This document shows positions 42,168 to 50,865 of a stretch of DNA of 64,000 bases, in pieces. A program made the translations under genes and the position numbers. Under the pieces are notes generated by a model that was not told the DNA's origin, did no database searches, and saw only the letters and a program-made list of their open reading frames with translations. This stretch comes from VXRD01 sp965232265. Lineage in GTDB: Bacteria; Latescibacterota; UBA2968. The stretch covers positions 4,030,001 to 4,094,000 of the forward strand of contig CBDDPH010000002.1 in the NCBI GenBank assembly GCA_965232265.1, read 5' to 3'. Positions within the stretch are counted from its first letter, which is position 1; every line of letters starts with the position of its first letter.

Positions 42168-42293
42168 TCAGAAACTGAGAACACTATAAACCAGAGTAAC
42201 CGCAAAAATGACGCCTATAATGCCCATGGCGACTTTGAATTGTAAGCTGATTCTATCCTCTTCCCGGTCGCGCAATTGGTTGAAAGTCTGCAT
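42168..42293 (-). CDS. Small single-pass membrane protein (41 aa)
   Basis: A 41-residue ORF with a charged N-terminus (MQTFNQLRDREEDRISLQFK) and one transmembrane helix (VAMGIIGVIFAVTLVYSVLSF). An excellent AGGAGGAG ribosome site lies four bases upstream. It has its own promoter (42338-42366) and terminator (42117-42150), which supports a real gene. Function unknown. Confidence 0.7.
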   Translation of the reverse strand: MQTFNQLRDREEDRISLQFKVAMGIIGVIFAVTLVYSVLSF

Positions 42294-42337
42294 GGCTCTC
42301 CTCCTTTAAGTAATGCGGACGGATTATGTTCTATATA

Positions 42338-42366
42338 AATAATACTAATTTTATATATTAAGTCAA
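42338..42366 (-). promoter_or_regulatory. Promoter of the 41-aa membrane protein gene
   Basis: TTGACT (42366-42361) with TATTAT at a 16-base or ATTATT at a 17-base spacing. The spacer is AT-rich. Confidence 0.6.
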
Positions 42367-42383
42367 TAGACAAAATACGACTC

Positions 42384-42412
42384 TTGACAATTCGTACAGA
42401 TAAATCTATCGT
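42384..42412 (+). promoter_or_regulatory. Promoter of the cytochrome c gene
   Basis: TTGACA (42384-42389), 17-base spacer, TATCGT (42407-42412). It lies back to back with the minus-strand promoter. Confidence 0.65.
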
Positions 42413-42451
42413 TTGCCATAGCTTTTGTATGGATATCACACTCGGAGAAAT

Positions 42452-43435
42452 ATGCCAATGAAGTGGGTGGTCGTGACTGTAACTGTTATCGTGGCACTCG
42501 CAATTGTGGGTGCGCTGGGCGTTGCCTACCATCTGAAGACCAATTTTCCCAAAGCAGATCCGCCTTATAATATTCGCGTGTCGGGAACACCCGAACAAAT
42601 CGCACGGGGACGCTATTTAGCCAATCACGTCACGGTATGTCTCGAATGCCATTCAACGCGAGATTGGGCGCATTATTCTGCGCCACCGCTGCCGGGCACC
42701 GAGGGCAAAGGCGGTGAAGTATTTCCCGAAACAGCGGGATTTCCAGGCACCTTGATCGCACCCAATATCACACCAGCAGCTCTGGGAGATTGGACAGATG
42801 GCGAAATCATTCGGGCTTTTACCAGCGGCGTAAATAAAAACGGCGATCCGCTTTTTCCGCTGATGCCCTACCGCGCATACCGAAATCTCATGCCGGCTGA
42901 TATTGAATCCATTGTCGCTTATGTGCGTACCCTATCTCCCATTGACCATAAGCCGCCGCGATCCAAATTGAATTTTCCCATGAACCTGATCGTACGCACA
43001 ATGCCAGAACCCTATAAACTCCCCAAACCGGTTGATCGTTCAGACCCCGTTGCTTATGGCAAGTATTTGGCGACCATTGCCGGATGTGCCACTTGCCATA
43101 CGCCTCATAATCAACAGAGGCAGCCAGTTGAAGACATGCAATTCGCCGGAGGATTTCAATTTCGATTGCTCAGCGGCAAAACCGTGCAATCGGCCAATAT
43201 TACACCCGACGCAGAAACGGGAATTGGGCATTGGAAAAAAGAGTACTTTATCGGGCGTTTCAGGCAATTTGCCGGAGAAAACGCAAAGCACATTCCATTG
43301 CAGGACGGCATGAACAGCATCATGCCCTGGACGATGTACGCGGGCATGACAGACGAAGACCTCAGCGCCATCTACGACTATCTGCAAACCGTCACGCCGA
43401 TCCGAAATGCCGTTGTACGATTTGTAGAACAGTAA
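42452..43435 (+). CDS. Membrane-anchored diheme cytochrome c
   Basis: A 327-residue c-type cytochrome with an N-terminal signal anchor (VVVTVTVIVALAIVGALGVAY) and two heme-attachment motifs, CLECH and CATCH, one in each half. Each half also carries a Met-rich segment (for example FPLMPYRAYRNLM and IMPWTMYAGMTDEDL) that could supply axial ligands. It would work on the periplasmic side as an electron carrier for a dehydrogenase, but the partner is not adjacent. GGAGA precedes the ATG at 42452. Confidence 0.88.
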   Translation: MPMKWVVVTVTVIVALAIVGALGVAYHLKTNFPKADPPYNIRVSGTPEQIARGRYLANHVTVCLECHSTRDWAHYSAPPLPGTEGKGGEVFPETAGFPGTLIAPNITPAALGDWTDGEIIRAFTSGVNKNGDPLFPLMPYRAYRNLMPADIESIVAYVRTLSPIDHKPPRSKLNFPMNLIVRTMPEPYKLPKPVDRSDPVAYGKYLATIAGCATCHTPHNQQRQPVEDMQFAGGFQFRLLSGKTVQSANITPDAETGIGHWKKEYFIGRFRQFAGENAKHIPLQDGMNSIMPWTMYAGMTDEDLSAIYDYLQTVTPIRNAVVRFVEQ

Positions 43436-43445
43436 CGAGGCAAAA

Positions 43446-44222
43446 ATGAACACGGGTTCCGGAGCATTTAATTTTGGCCGCGTCAAAGTATGGTATCATT
43501 GTCCCCAAGACCATCTTCCCGACCTGCCAGTGGTATTTGCCCTGCACGGTGCCTCGCGCAATGCCAGCACCTATCGCGACACCTGGGCCAGCCATGCCGA
43601 TACGCACGGATTTCTATTATTGGCCCCGGAGTTTTCACAGGCAAATTACCCCGATGAAAGGACATTTAACCTCGGCAATGTATTTGCCGAAGATGGCACG
43701 CGAAATGCCATAGCCGATTGGTCTTTTCAAATCATTGAAGGCATTTTTGATCACCTCAAAAAACAGGTGGGACTCCGAGCATCGTCCTACGGATTTTATG
43801 GACATTCGGCGGGCAGCCAATTTGTACACCGATTTTTGTACTTCATGCCGCAATCGCATGCACATATCTTTGTAGCGGCCAACGCCGGATGGTACACCAT
43901 GCCCACATTCAAACAGACCTATCCCTATGGACTGGCCGAATCGGGTCTGACTGCCGCGGACTTGAAACGATCGCTGAACCAGCGAGTTGTGGTACTCCTG
44001 GGAACTGATGATGTAGATGTAAACCACCCCAAATTGAGACGCACGCCGCAGGCGATGATGCAGGGCGCACACCGCTTTGAGCGCGGCCACACATTTTTTG
44101 AAACGGCAAAACGAGAAGCCGAAACACTCAATGTGCCATTTAGCTGGCAGTTGGACACAGTGCCCAACGTGGGACACAACAATGCGGGAATGGCAAAAGT
44201 GGGCGTTGCGTATTTGGTGTGA
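43446..44222 (+). CDS. Alpha/beta hydrolase, PHB-depolymerase/esterase-like
   Basis: A 258-residue hydrolase with the nucleophile elbow GHSAGS, an oxyanion region FALHGASRNAS, and late Asp (LGTDDVDVN) and His (VGHNNAGM) candidates. It resembles small secreted or cytoplasmic esterases of the polyhydroxybutyrate-depolymerase type, but no signal peptide is seen. GAGG precedes the ATG, 10 bases after the cytochrome gene, so both may share a transcript. Confidence 0.75.
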   Translation: MNTGSGAFNFGRVKVWYHCPQDHLPDLPVVFALHGASRNASTYRDTWASHADTHGFLLLAPEFSQANYPDERTFNLGNVFAEDGTRNAIADWSFQIIEGIFDHLKKQVGLRASSYGFYGHSAGSQFVHRFLYFMPQSHAHIFVAANAGWYTMPTFKQTYPYGLAESGLTAADLKRSLNQRVVVLLGTDDVDVNHPKLRRTPQAMMQGAHRFERGHTFFETAKREAETLNVPFSWQLDTVPNVGHNNAGMAKVGVAYLV

Positions 44223-44261
44223 GAGACCTGGAATGGGCGATGATAAAACCTTCTGGATTAC

Positions 44262-44609
44262 TGACAAAGAATGGCCGCGATGGATGATCGCGGCCATTTA
44301 TGTACTAAATCTATGGAACCCCATAATGTCAGCCGGTCGAGGGAGAGGTCCTAACACCCGACCGCTGGATACAGATTGGTGGCATAGTAACCTCCTCTTG
44401 TGAGTCTCGCGGCCCGTCACGCCCACCCGCGGTTCGATGAGCACTCTATCTATGCCCTGTGTGTTTGCGCGAAGGTCTAAGGAACGGTATCCAGGTCGGG
44501 TTACCGAATGGCGGCAACGAGTCCGACGCAAAAAAAGACCAGATATAAAACACACGGGCGAGAACCCTTTCGAGCGGAATGCCGCCTGACGATTCATAGC
44601 GCCTGTCAA
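44262..44609 (-). ncRNA. Candidate structured RNA, unknown class
   Basis: This 348-base stretch has no convincing protein-coding gene but has a strong minus-strand promoter just upstream (44616-44644) and many possible stems. GCCCGTGTGTTT (around 44553) pairs with AAACACACAGGGC (around 44470) over 12 bp with one bulge. CAGCGGTCG pairs with CGACCGGCTG with one bulge. Shorter stems GTCGG/CCGAC, CGGTA/TACCG and GGTCT/AGACC lie inside the first. A hairpin ATGGCCGCGAT/ATCGCGGCCAT (44271-44297) with few T could mark the end. It does not show RNase P, tmRNA, SRP or tRNA signature sequences that I know. A GAGGAGG followed by an 18-codon ORF is present, but GAGGT may pair with ACCTC in the hairpin loop. 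Confidence 0.45.
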
Positions 44610-44615
44610 TGTAAA

Positions 44616-44644
44616 ATATAACCCGATAAATCGCGGGATGTCAA
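44616..44644 (-). promoter_or_regulatory. Promoter of the candidate RNA
   Basis: TTGACA (44644-44639), 17-base spacer, TTATAT (44621-44616). No coding gene starts downstream of it on this strand. Confidence 0.65.
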
Positions 44645-44744
44645 GACCTAATTTGAAAATTTTTTATAGGTATCTTTAGATAAAATTATATACTATATAT
44701 CAGTGCCCAATCCGCGCTAATCAATAAAACAGGAGAACACAGAT

Positions 44745-46340
44745 ATGGGATATGGCAAACGAGAAGATCCGAAATTGTTTAACGATGAGCAAATGCGTCA
44801 ATATATCGCAGACGGATACGTGGTTTTTAAGCCAGATGTGCCCGATGACCTGCACGAGATAATTCGGCAAAAACTGCAATTTATGGTCGATGAAGAATTT
44901 AATTACGGCAACAACGTGCTGCCTCGCGTACCCGAAATGGACCGCATCTTAAACAGCCCAGAAGTGCGAGGCGCGCTCATCAGCGTACTCGGCCCGGGCT
45001 ACATCGAACACCCGCATCGGTTTTGTCACTACATCTCGCCCAACGCAACACACAGAACACTCGCTCAAAATTGTCATCAAGATTCTTACACCCCTCTGGG
45101 ACGCCCCCGCCAGCACTACCCGCGCTTTGCACGCATCATGTACTATCCGCAGGATTCACCCGTTGAAATCGGTCCCACACACGCGATTCCCGGCACACAG
45201 TATCACAGGCGATTGACCGATGAAGACCGCCAGAACGCCATACCAATAGCCGGTAAAGCCGGCACAGTATCAATCACGCACTTTGATATAGGACACGCCG
45301 CAGGCATCAACGCGCTTCGCCAACCCCGGCATATGATCAAATTCATTTACGTGCGCGCCGAAGAACCGTCTGAACCCTCGTGGGCTTGCCGGGATCACAT
45401 CTGGCGAAATCCCGAAACATATAAAACACCGCATGATCTGCACCTGGTCTGGTCGCATATATGGGATTGGCTCTGTGGCAAAAAGGATCGATACGAAAGT
45501 TTTCGCGCATCAGACCCCGCAACTTGCAGATTGGAAGACCTGCATCGCGACAATCCGGACAAACAACTCGCAGCCATGCACGCAATAGCCGCAACAAAAA
45601 ATACCGATGCCATTCCCGCGCTGATTCGCAAGCTCAATTCCGACGACCAGTGGACGCGCCTCGCGGCTGTATATACCCTGGGCGCAATAGGTCAACCCGC
45701 AGTACAGCCCCTGATAGAAACACTCTTAGACGCTGCCACACATCAAGACGATGTCCCCGTACCCGCATCGTGGAACGAAGGGGCCATCTCGATGGAAGAT
45801 GCTGCCCATGCACTTGTCGCCATAGGCACACCTTCACTAAATGCGCTAATTGGGCTACTGGACAATCACAGCGAATGGGCACGCATCAACGCGGCCTTCG
45901 CACTCGGTGAAATGGACGCTCTGGCGACACAAGCCGTACCTGCACTCACGCGCTGTCTGGACGATGCCTCTCACTGCGTTGTGCGAACAGCCACAGATGC
46001 GCTGGGTAGCATTCGGAAAGATAGCGAAGAATTTATACCCGTACTCGAGCGACTGCTCAAAGTGGGACGCCCCGAATGGCAAATGCCCGACCGACGCGAC
46101 TGGACGCCCTATGACCAGGTCCGCGTCAACGCCGCAATGGCATTTACGCGCCTGGGCAAAGACGCTGCATCTGCCGAAGCTCTCCTGCTCGACACATTAT
46201 CCGATCCCAACGGTCACGTCGCTGCATTTGCCCTGGAAGCATTGCGGCGGATAGGCACGCCCTCGGCAATAGATGGCGTCATGGCATATCTGATGACGCG
46301 GCGGTGGGATGAAAGCATTGAGAAAGGAAGACTGTTTTGA
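44745..46340 (+). CDS. PhyH-family oxygenase fused to HEAT repeats
   Basis: A 531-residue two-part protein. Residues ~15-240 form a phytanoyl-CoA dioxygenase-type domain: HxD at His111/Asp113 in NCHQDSYTP, a distal His184 in DIGHAAGINA, and Arg at 192 or 195. Residues ~270-520 are HEAT repeats (for example QLAAMHAIAATKNTDAIPALI, RLAAVYTLGAIGQPAV, RINAAFALGEMDALAT, VAAFALEALRRIGTPSA). The repeats would serve as a protein-binding scaffold. Such a fusion is unusual to me. GGAGA precedes the ATG. Its stop overlaps the next gene's TTG start (TTGA), so they are coupled. Confidence 0.8.
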   Translation: MGYGKREDPKLFNDEQMRQYIADGYVVFKPDVPDDLHEIIRQKLQFMVDEEFNYGNNVLPRVPEMDRILNSPEVRGALISVLGPGYIEHPHRFCHYISPNATHRTLAQNCHQDSYTPLGRPRQHYPRFARIMYYPQDSPVEIGPTHAIPGTQYHRRLTDEDRQNAIPIAGKAGTVSITHFDIGHAAGINALRQPRHMIKFIYVRAEEPSEPSWACRDHIWRNPETYKTPHDLHLVWSHIWDWLCGKKDRYESFRASDPATCRLEDLHRDNPDKQLAAMHAIAATKNTDAIPALIRKLNSDDQWTRLAAVYTLGAIGQPAVQPLIETLLDAATHQDDVPVPASWNEGAISMEDAAHALVAIGTPSLNALIGLLDNHSEWARINAAFALGEMDALATQAVPALTRCLDDASHCVVRTATDALGSIRKDSEEFIPVLERLLKVGRPEWQMPDRRDWTPYDQVRVNAAMAFTRLGKDAASAEALLLDTLSDPNGHVAAFALEALRRIGTPSAIDGVMAYLMTRRWDESIEKGRLF

Positions 46341-47587
46341 ACACACGCCACCTGATTTCAACGCAGGGATCGGACCGCGGAACCGGATATAACATGAGCG
46401 GGAAACTGATTCGGCGCGATGGCAAATTATTCATCGGATGGTTGGATGCCCCGTCAGCAAAAGGCACACAAGCGAGAATCATGATAGGCGTTTGCGACGA
46501 TGTATCTGGCGAGATGCACCGGGCATTTCAAATTGGCGAAGGCATTGACAATCACTGTGGCCCCGCCCTGATACTGGACAGTAACGGACGATTGCACGCC
46601 CTCGTCGGAGCGCATCACGGACCGTTTTTATATCGGTGGTCAGACAATCCCGAAGACCCGAATACCTGGAGTGAACCAGAGGCATTGGGTACACTGGGCA
46701 CATATCCCAGCCTCGCAGTAGATCAGCACGGAACACTGCACCTATCACATCGCGAGAGCGGGGACAGATGGGCTATGTGGTATCGGCGAAAAAAAGCAAG
46801 CCAGAATTGGGAACCACCGCGTTCAATTGCAGTAAGCCCGGTCGTGGGATACAATCATTTTATGCAATCTCTGACCACGGGACCAGACGGAACCCTGCAT
46901 CTCATATTTCAATTTCACTTTGCAGAATCTGGACATGCAGCAGACTGCCGCGGACGCGCAGCAGTACATGTGTATTCAGAAGACGGCGGCGAAACGTGGT
47001 ACAACGAAGGCACGCGTTTTGAAGACCCATTGACAATGGAAACCATGCGAGCCATTTGTCACGACCCGCAGGGCGGAGATGGTCAGCACAGCGTGCGCGT
47101 GGGCAATCACGTCGTAGATGCAAACAATCAACCGTGGTTCTTCTGTTCATATCCCGGGTATCAAAGCGGCGTATTGTGGCATCGCAGCGACGCGGGATGG
47201 GAGCCTGTGGATCTATCCCCAGTCCTCGATGGCCTGAACATGGAAGGTGGACGCGCGACATCGCTATCCCGAGATCACAGAGGCAGATTGCACTTTGCAT
47301 TTGCAACACACCCGCACAAAAAGCGGTGTGAATGGTTCAGCCCAGAGTTGGAATTATTCCATGCAATACTCGACGAAAAAGGCGCGTTGGTCTCCTTAGA
47401 CCAACTCACGGCAACCGACAACACGGCAGCAAACTGGTTGCCCGCACTGGCGCAATGGGACTGGACGCGACCCGATCAAAAATTCGACAATGGTCACTGG
47501 ATGATGTACACACGCGGCTTAAACGCTGGCGGCATTGGCGGCGACAACAAAAGCGCGTTGAAGACAGAAATTTATTTGACCCGATGA
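46337..47587 (+). CDS. BNR-4-type beta-propeller protein (lyase/hydrolase-like)
   Basis: A 416-residue BNR-repeat protein: GHHGPFLYRWSDNPEDPNTWSEP, SLAVDQHGTLHLSHRESGDRW, VHVYSEDGGETWYNEG and SLSRDHRGRLHFAFATHPHKK mark propeller blades. The pattern resembles BNR_4 proteins, a group related to ulvan-type polysaccharide lyases (PL24/PL25), though catalytic residues were not assigned. It starts at TTG (46337) behind AAGGAAG, overlapping the stop of the PhyH-HEAT gene. No signal peptide is visible. Confidence 0.7.
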   Translation: MNTRHLISTQGSDRGTGYNMSGKLIRRDGKLFIGWLDAPSAKGTQARIMIGVCDDVSGEMHRAFQIGEGIDNHCGPALILDSNGRLHALVGAHHGPFLYRWSDNPEDPNTWSEPEALGTLGTYPSLAVDQHGTLHLSHRESGDRWAMWYRRKKASQNWEPPRSIAVSPVVGYNHFMQSLTTGPDGTLHLIFQFHFAESGHAADCRGRAAVHVYSEDGGETWYNEGTRFEDPLTMETMRAICHDPQGGDGQHSVRVGNHVVDANNQPWFFCSYPGYQSGVLWHRSDAGWEPVDLSPVLDGLNMEGGRATSLSRDHRGRLHFAFATHPHKKRCEWFSPELELFHAILDEKGALVSLDQLTATDNTAANWLPALAQWDWTRPDQKFDNGHWMMYTRGLNAGGIGGDNKSALKTEIYLTR

Positions 47588-47631
47588 ATTTAGCGAATCT
47601 TTCCTGCTGAACCTCCAAAAAATAAAAAAAG

Positions 47632-47684
47632 TTGACATCTGAGATCATTTACTCTATTTTATCAATTAACTCTAAAAAATAGAG
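47632..47684 (+). promoter_or_regulatory. Promoter with overlapping inverted repeat (possible operator)
   Basis: TTGACA (47632-47637), 17-base spacer, TATTTT (47655-47660). CTCTATTTT (47652-47660) and its complement AAAATAGAG (47676-47684) overlap the -10 and start site, a good place for a repressor. The winged-helix protein encoded third in line (48271) is a natural candidate for autoregulation. Confidence 0.6.
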
Positions 47685-47714
47685 AACTCTAAAACCCATC
47701 AAAGGAAGAACCAA

Positions 47715-48290
47715 ATGCAACCCACCCAAAAATTTGAAGAGGACGTAGCCTTCGTCCGCGAGGCTGTCGAAAAGCGCGACCGAATGCAATACAACGCCAT
47801 TGCCATAGCTGTGCTCTGGGCCATCATCCTCGCCACCGGTTATATGCTCAACGATTTTCGTCCCGACATCAGCCACCTCTATTGGCCCATTGCGACCTTC
47901 ATCGGCTTCATGATCAGTTTCTGGATCGCCAAGCGAGCAATGCGGGCGAGAGGCATCATAAGAAGCGGCGTTGGGGCCAAGTATGGCTGGCACTGGGGCA
48001 GTTTGTTTGTCGTTATTCCCATTACTGTATCCATTGCTCTACGACACGGCCTGGCCCTGGAACCTTCGGTAATAAACCAGTTCATCACCCTGATCGCTGG
48101 TGTCACCTGCTATCTCGCCGGGCTGCACCTGGACCGCCGCTTTCTGATACCCGGCATCGTACACATCGTTGGAGCTCCTGCTGTTGACTATCTCGCGCCT
48201 TACCCCTGGACCATAGTCGGCCTGGCCATCGCCGCCAGCCTGATCATCAGTGCCTTATGGATGAAGCCTCATGACAAAAGCATCGTCTGA
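47715..48290 (+). CDS. Multi-pass membrane protein, unknown
   Basis: A 191-residue protein with a soluble N-terminal ~35 residues and about five or six transmembrane segments (AIAIAVLWAIILATGYML, YWPIATFIGFMISFWIA, HWGSLFVVIPITVSIAL, VINQFITLIAGVTCYLAGL, TIVGLAIAASLIISALWM). AAAGGAAG precedes the ATG. It is co-transcribed with a winged-helix regulator that overlaps it by 20 bases, and these pairs often respond to stress or membrane state. No family recognised. Confidence 0.65.
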   Translation: MQPTQKFEEDVAFVREAVEKRDRMQYNAIAIAVLWAIILATGYMLNDFRPDISHLYWPIATFIGFMISFWIAKRAMRARGIIRSGVGAKYGWHWGSLFVVIPITVSIALRHGLALEPSVINQFITLIAGVTCYLAGLHLDRRFLIPGIVHIVGAPAVDYLAPYPWTIVGLAIAASLIISALWMKPHDKSIV

Positions 48291-48600
48291 AAACACCTCC
48301 GACAGCCTTGCCCAACTGGACAAACTGCTGGAACACCGGTCTCGGCTCGGCACCTGCGTGCTCCTCGCCGACACCGACGCCATGACCTTTAGCAGTTTGA
48401 AACTATTGCTAAAAGAAACCGACGGCAACATGGGCGCGCACCTGCGAAAACTGGAAGACATGGGCTATGTCGATGTTGACAAGCGATTCGAAAACCGAAA
48501 ACCCGTCACCTGGTACAGCCTGACAGAAAAAGGCCGCAGATCTTTAACCACACACTTAAGAGCCTTACAAACCGTAATCCGCAGTGCAGGCATTGATTAA
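48271..48600 (+). CDS. Winged-helix transcriptional regulator
   Basis: A 109-residue DNA-binding protein of the PadR/MarR-like HTH_34 type: a helix-turn-helix (MTFSSLKLLLKETDGNMGAHLRKLEDMGYVDVDKRF) followed by the wing (ENRKPVTWYSLTEKGRRSL). It overlaps the membrane-protein gene and sits before a TonB-dependent receptor. It probably regulates this operon by binding the inverted repeat at 47652-47684. Confidence 0.85.
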   Translation: MTKASSENTSDSLAQLDKLLEHRSRLGTCVLLADTDAMTFSSLKLLLKETDGNMGAHLRKLEDMGYVDVDKRFENRKPVTWYSLTEKGRRSLTTHLRALQTVIRSAGID

Positions 48601-48614
48601 CAGGCGTACAGAAC

Positions 48615-50849
48615 ATGAAACACATCCCCACATCCACAACGCAATGGGCAATGGTCCTCCTCCTTCTGTCTTTCGCTATGCCCGCCCTTGCACAGAATCA
48701 CGCCTTTATTCAGGGTCAGGTAATCGACGAAACTGATCGCCCAGTAGCCTATGTCAACGTGCAAATCACTGGCACGCTCAACGGCTCAATCACCGATCGC
48801 GACGGCCGCTTTGCCTTCTCCACACAGCACATGGGCAAATGCAAATTACACGCATCCTTCATCGGCTATGAACCCGCTCAACAAACCCTGTACCTAACGC
48901 CCGGCGATACCACAACCGTTCGCCTCATCCTGCGCCTCGCCCTCATCGAACTCGACGAAACCATCGTCACGGCAAGCACCTATACCACTGGGGAAGACGA
49001 AACCGTAACCCTCTCCCCCCTGGACGTCGTGACAACACCTGGTGCTTCCGCCGACATATTCCGCGCATTCAAAACCTTTCCCGGCGTCGCAACCGTCGAT
49101 GACGGCGCCGGTCTTTTTGTGCGCGGAGGCGACGTAAGTGAAACCGTCATATTGCTCGGACAAGCCACCGTGGTGCATCCCTACAAATACGAATCACCCA
49201 CAGGCGGCGTCTTCGGCACCATCTCTCCCTTTATGGTACAGGGCACGGTCTTTTCCACGGGTGGATTTCCCGCGCGCTATGGCAACGCACTCTCCGCCGT
49301 TCTGTCCATGGAAACCCTGAACATGCCCGTACAAAAAAGTTACACGCTCAACCTAAGCCTCGCCGCTGGCTCTCTCGGCCTCAACCTGCCCCTTATATCC
49401 GACAAACTCGGCGTACGCTTCACCGGCAACCTCAGCTTTACCGATCTCTTATTTCGCGTCAACCGCCACAGCAGCGCATTCACCACCACGCCGCGCGGGC
49501 ACGACGGCAACCTCAATTTGATCTACCAGTACTCGCCGACCGGTCGCCTCAAATTCTTCAGCTTCAACGCGAGCGACCGCCTGGGCGTGCGCGTCACAGA
49601 ACCCTCCTTTGACGGCATTTACAAAGGCAGCACCAACAGCGCATTGCACAACCTCCAGTGGACAGACGTATTTGCCAACTGGCTCCTGCAGACCAGCGCC
49701 TCGCTCAACCACCACACGGCGCGAAAACAACTGGGCAATCTGGATTTCTCGCCCCGCGACCTGACCCTCAAACTCCGCACAGACATAGAACGCGCCCTCA
49801 CTGCATCCGCATTCTTGCACCTCGGCGGCGAAATCGAACATACGGACAACCGACTCATAGGTGGCATTCCTCAAGGCGACATACTCGATCCCCAGGCAGA
49901 GGTCATTGAACTCGACACATCCTACGGTGCCCGGCGTGTGGGTGCCTACTTTGAAATCGACTTCGAACCTGCCCGCCGCATCGCGGTCAATCTCGGCACA
50001 CGCGCCGATCACCACAACCTGGGCAACCGGTTTGTCATAGACCCGCGCATATCTGCACGCTACCAGATCACCAAACACACAGACGCACGCCTTGCCTGGG
50101 GCATCTATCACCAATTCCCCAACCCGTCCAAATACAATCTCACCAGCGGCAATCCCAATCTAGGACCTCAACGCGCACAACACAGAATCATCGGCCTGCA
50201 CCACGAAAGAGACCAGTTCATGATGCGGCTAGAGGCATACCACAAACCCTATTACAACCTCGTACTGGACCATCCCGACCTGAACCTCTCCAATGATGGC
50301 AAAGGCCGAGCCTCTGGCTTAGACCTCTTCCTCAAATGCGGCGATTTTCTCAGCACGCGCTTCAGCGGATGGATGGCCTATAGCCTGCTAAAATCGCGCC
50401 GCTTGCAGGTGCGCCATATCGGATCAGAGATGCACTACGAAGAAGCCCCATCACCTTATGACATCACGCACAACCTGACACTCGTCGCAAAAATGCGGCT
50501 CATAGACGACCTCAGCGGCGGCCTGACCGTGAAGTATGCCACAGGTCGCCCCATCACCCCCATTGTGGGCGCGATTCCCGTAGTAGGCCAGGGCTATTAC
50601 CTGCCCATTGAAGGGCGCGTCGGCTCAGAACGGCTACCACCCTTTCGGCAAGTGGATGGACAACTGAGCTATTTGCTACCCTTTGGCGCGAATCACCAGA
50701 TCATCTTCTATCTGGCAATCAACAACCTGCTCAACCGCGCCAACGTGCTCGACTACGATTACTCTCTCGACTATAGCCAACGCCAGCCCCGCACCACCAC
50801 CTTTAGCAGATCCATTCACTTCGGTGCCACCGTCACCTTGAACCCATAG
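48615..50849 (+). CDS. TonB-dependent outer-membrane receptor
   Basis: A 744-residue outer-membrane receptor. A signal peptide ends at ALAQ. Next come a carboxypeptidase-regulatory-like beta-sandwich (FIQGQVIDETDRPVAYVNVQITGTLNGSITDRDGRF), the plug region (ADIFRAFKTFPGVATVDDGAGLFVRGGDVSET) and the barrel, ending with an aromatic-terminal strand (SIHFGATVTLNP). A TonB box at the N-terminus was not firmly located. Such receptors import large nutrients, glycans included. It is the main product of the operon that begins at 47715; the substrate is unknown. Confidence 0.9.
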   Translation: MKHIPTSTTQWAMVLLLLSFAMPALAQNHAFIQGQVIDETDRPVAYVNVQITGTLNGSITDRDGRFAFSTQHMGKCKLHASFIGYEPAQQTLYLTPGDTTTVRLILRLALIELDETIVTASTYTTGEDETVTLSPLDVVTTPGASADIFRAFKTFPGVATVDDGAGLFVRGGDVSETVILLGQATVVHPYKYESPTGGVFGTISPFMVQGTVFSTGGFPARYGNALSAVLSMETLNMPVQKSYTLNLSLAAGSLGLNLPLISDKLGVRFTGNLSFTDLLFRVNRHSSAFTTTPRGHDGNLNLIYQYSPTGRLKFFSFNASDRLGVRVTEPSFDGIYKGSTNSALHNLQWTDVFANWLLQTSASLNHHTARKQLGNLDFSPRDLTLKLRTDIERALTASAFLHLGGEIEHTDNRLIGGIPQGDILDPQAEVIELDTSYGARRVGAYFEIDFEPARRIAVNLGTRADHHNLGNRFVIDPRISARYQITKHTDARLAWGIYHQFPNPSKYNLTSGNPNLGPQRAQHRIIGLHHERDQFMMRLEAYHKPYYNLVLDHPDLNLSNDGKGRASGLDLFLKCGDFLSTRFSGWMAYSLLKSRRLQVRHIGSEMHYEEAPSPYDITHNLTLVAKMRLIDDLSGGLTVKYATGRPITPIVGAIPVVGQGYYLPIEGRVGSERLPPFRQVDGQLSYLLPFGANHQIIFYLAINNLLNRANVLDYDYSLDYSQRQPRTTTFSRSIHFGATVTLNP

Positions 50850-50865
50850 ACTCAGGAGAACAGCC

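Noticed and set aside
44400..44440. tRNA-like GGTTCGA word near 44430
   Set aside because: No matching acceptor or anticodon arms around it.
44298..44609. A 103-residue minus-strand reading frame in the region called a candidate RNA
   Set aside because: Its composition is Arg-rich and unlike a real protein; stems in the DNA explain the region better.
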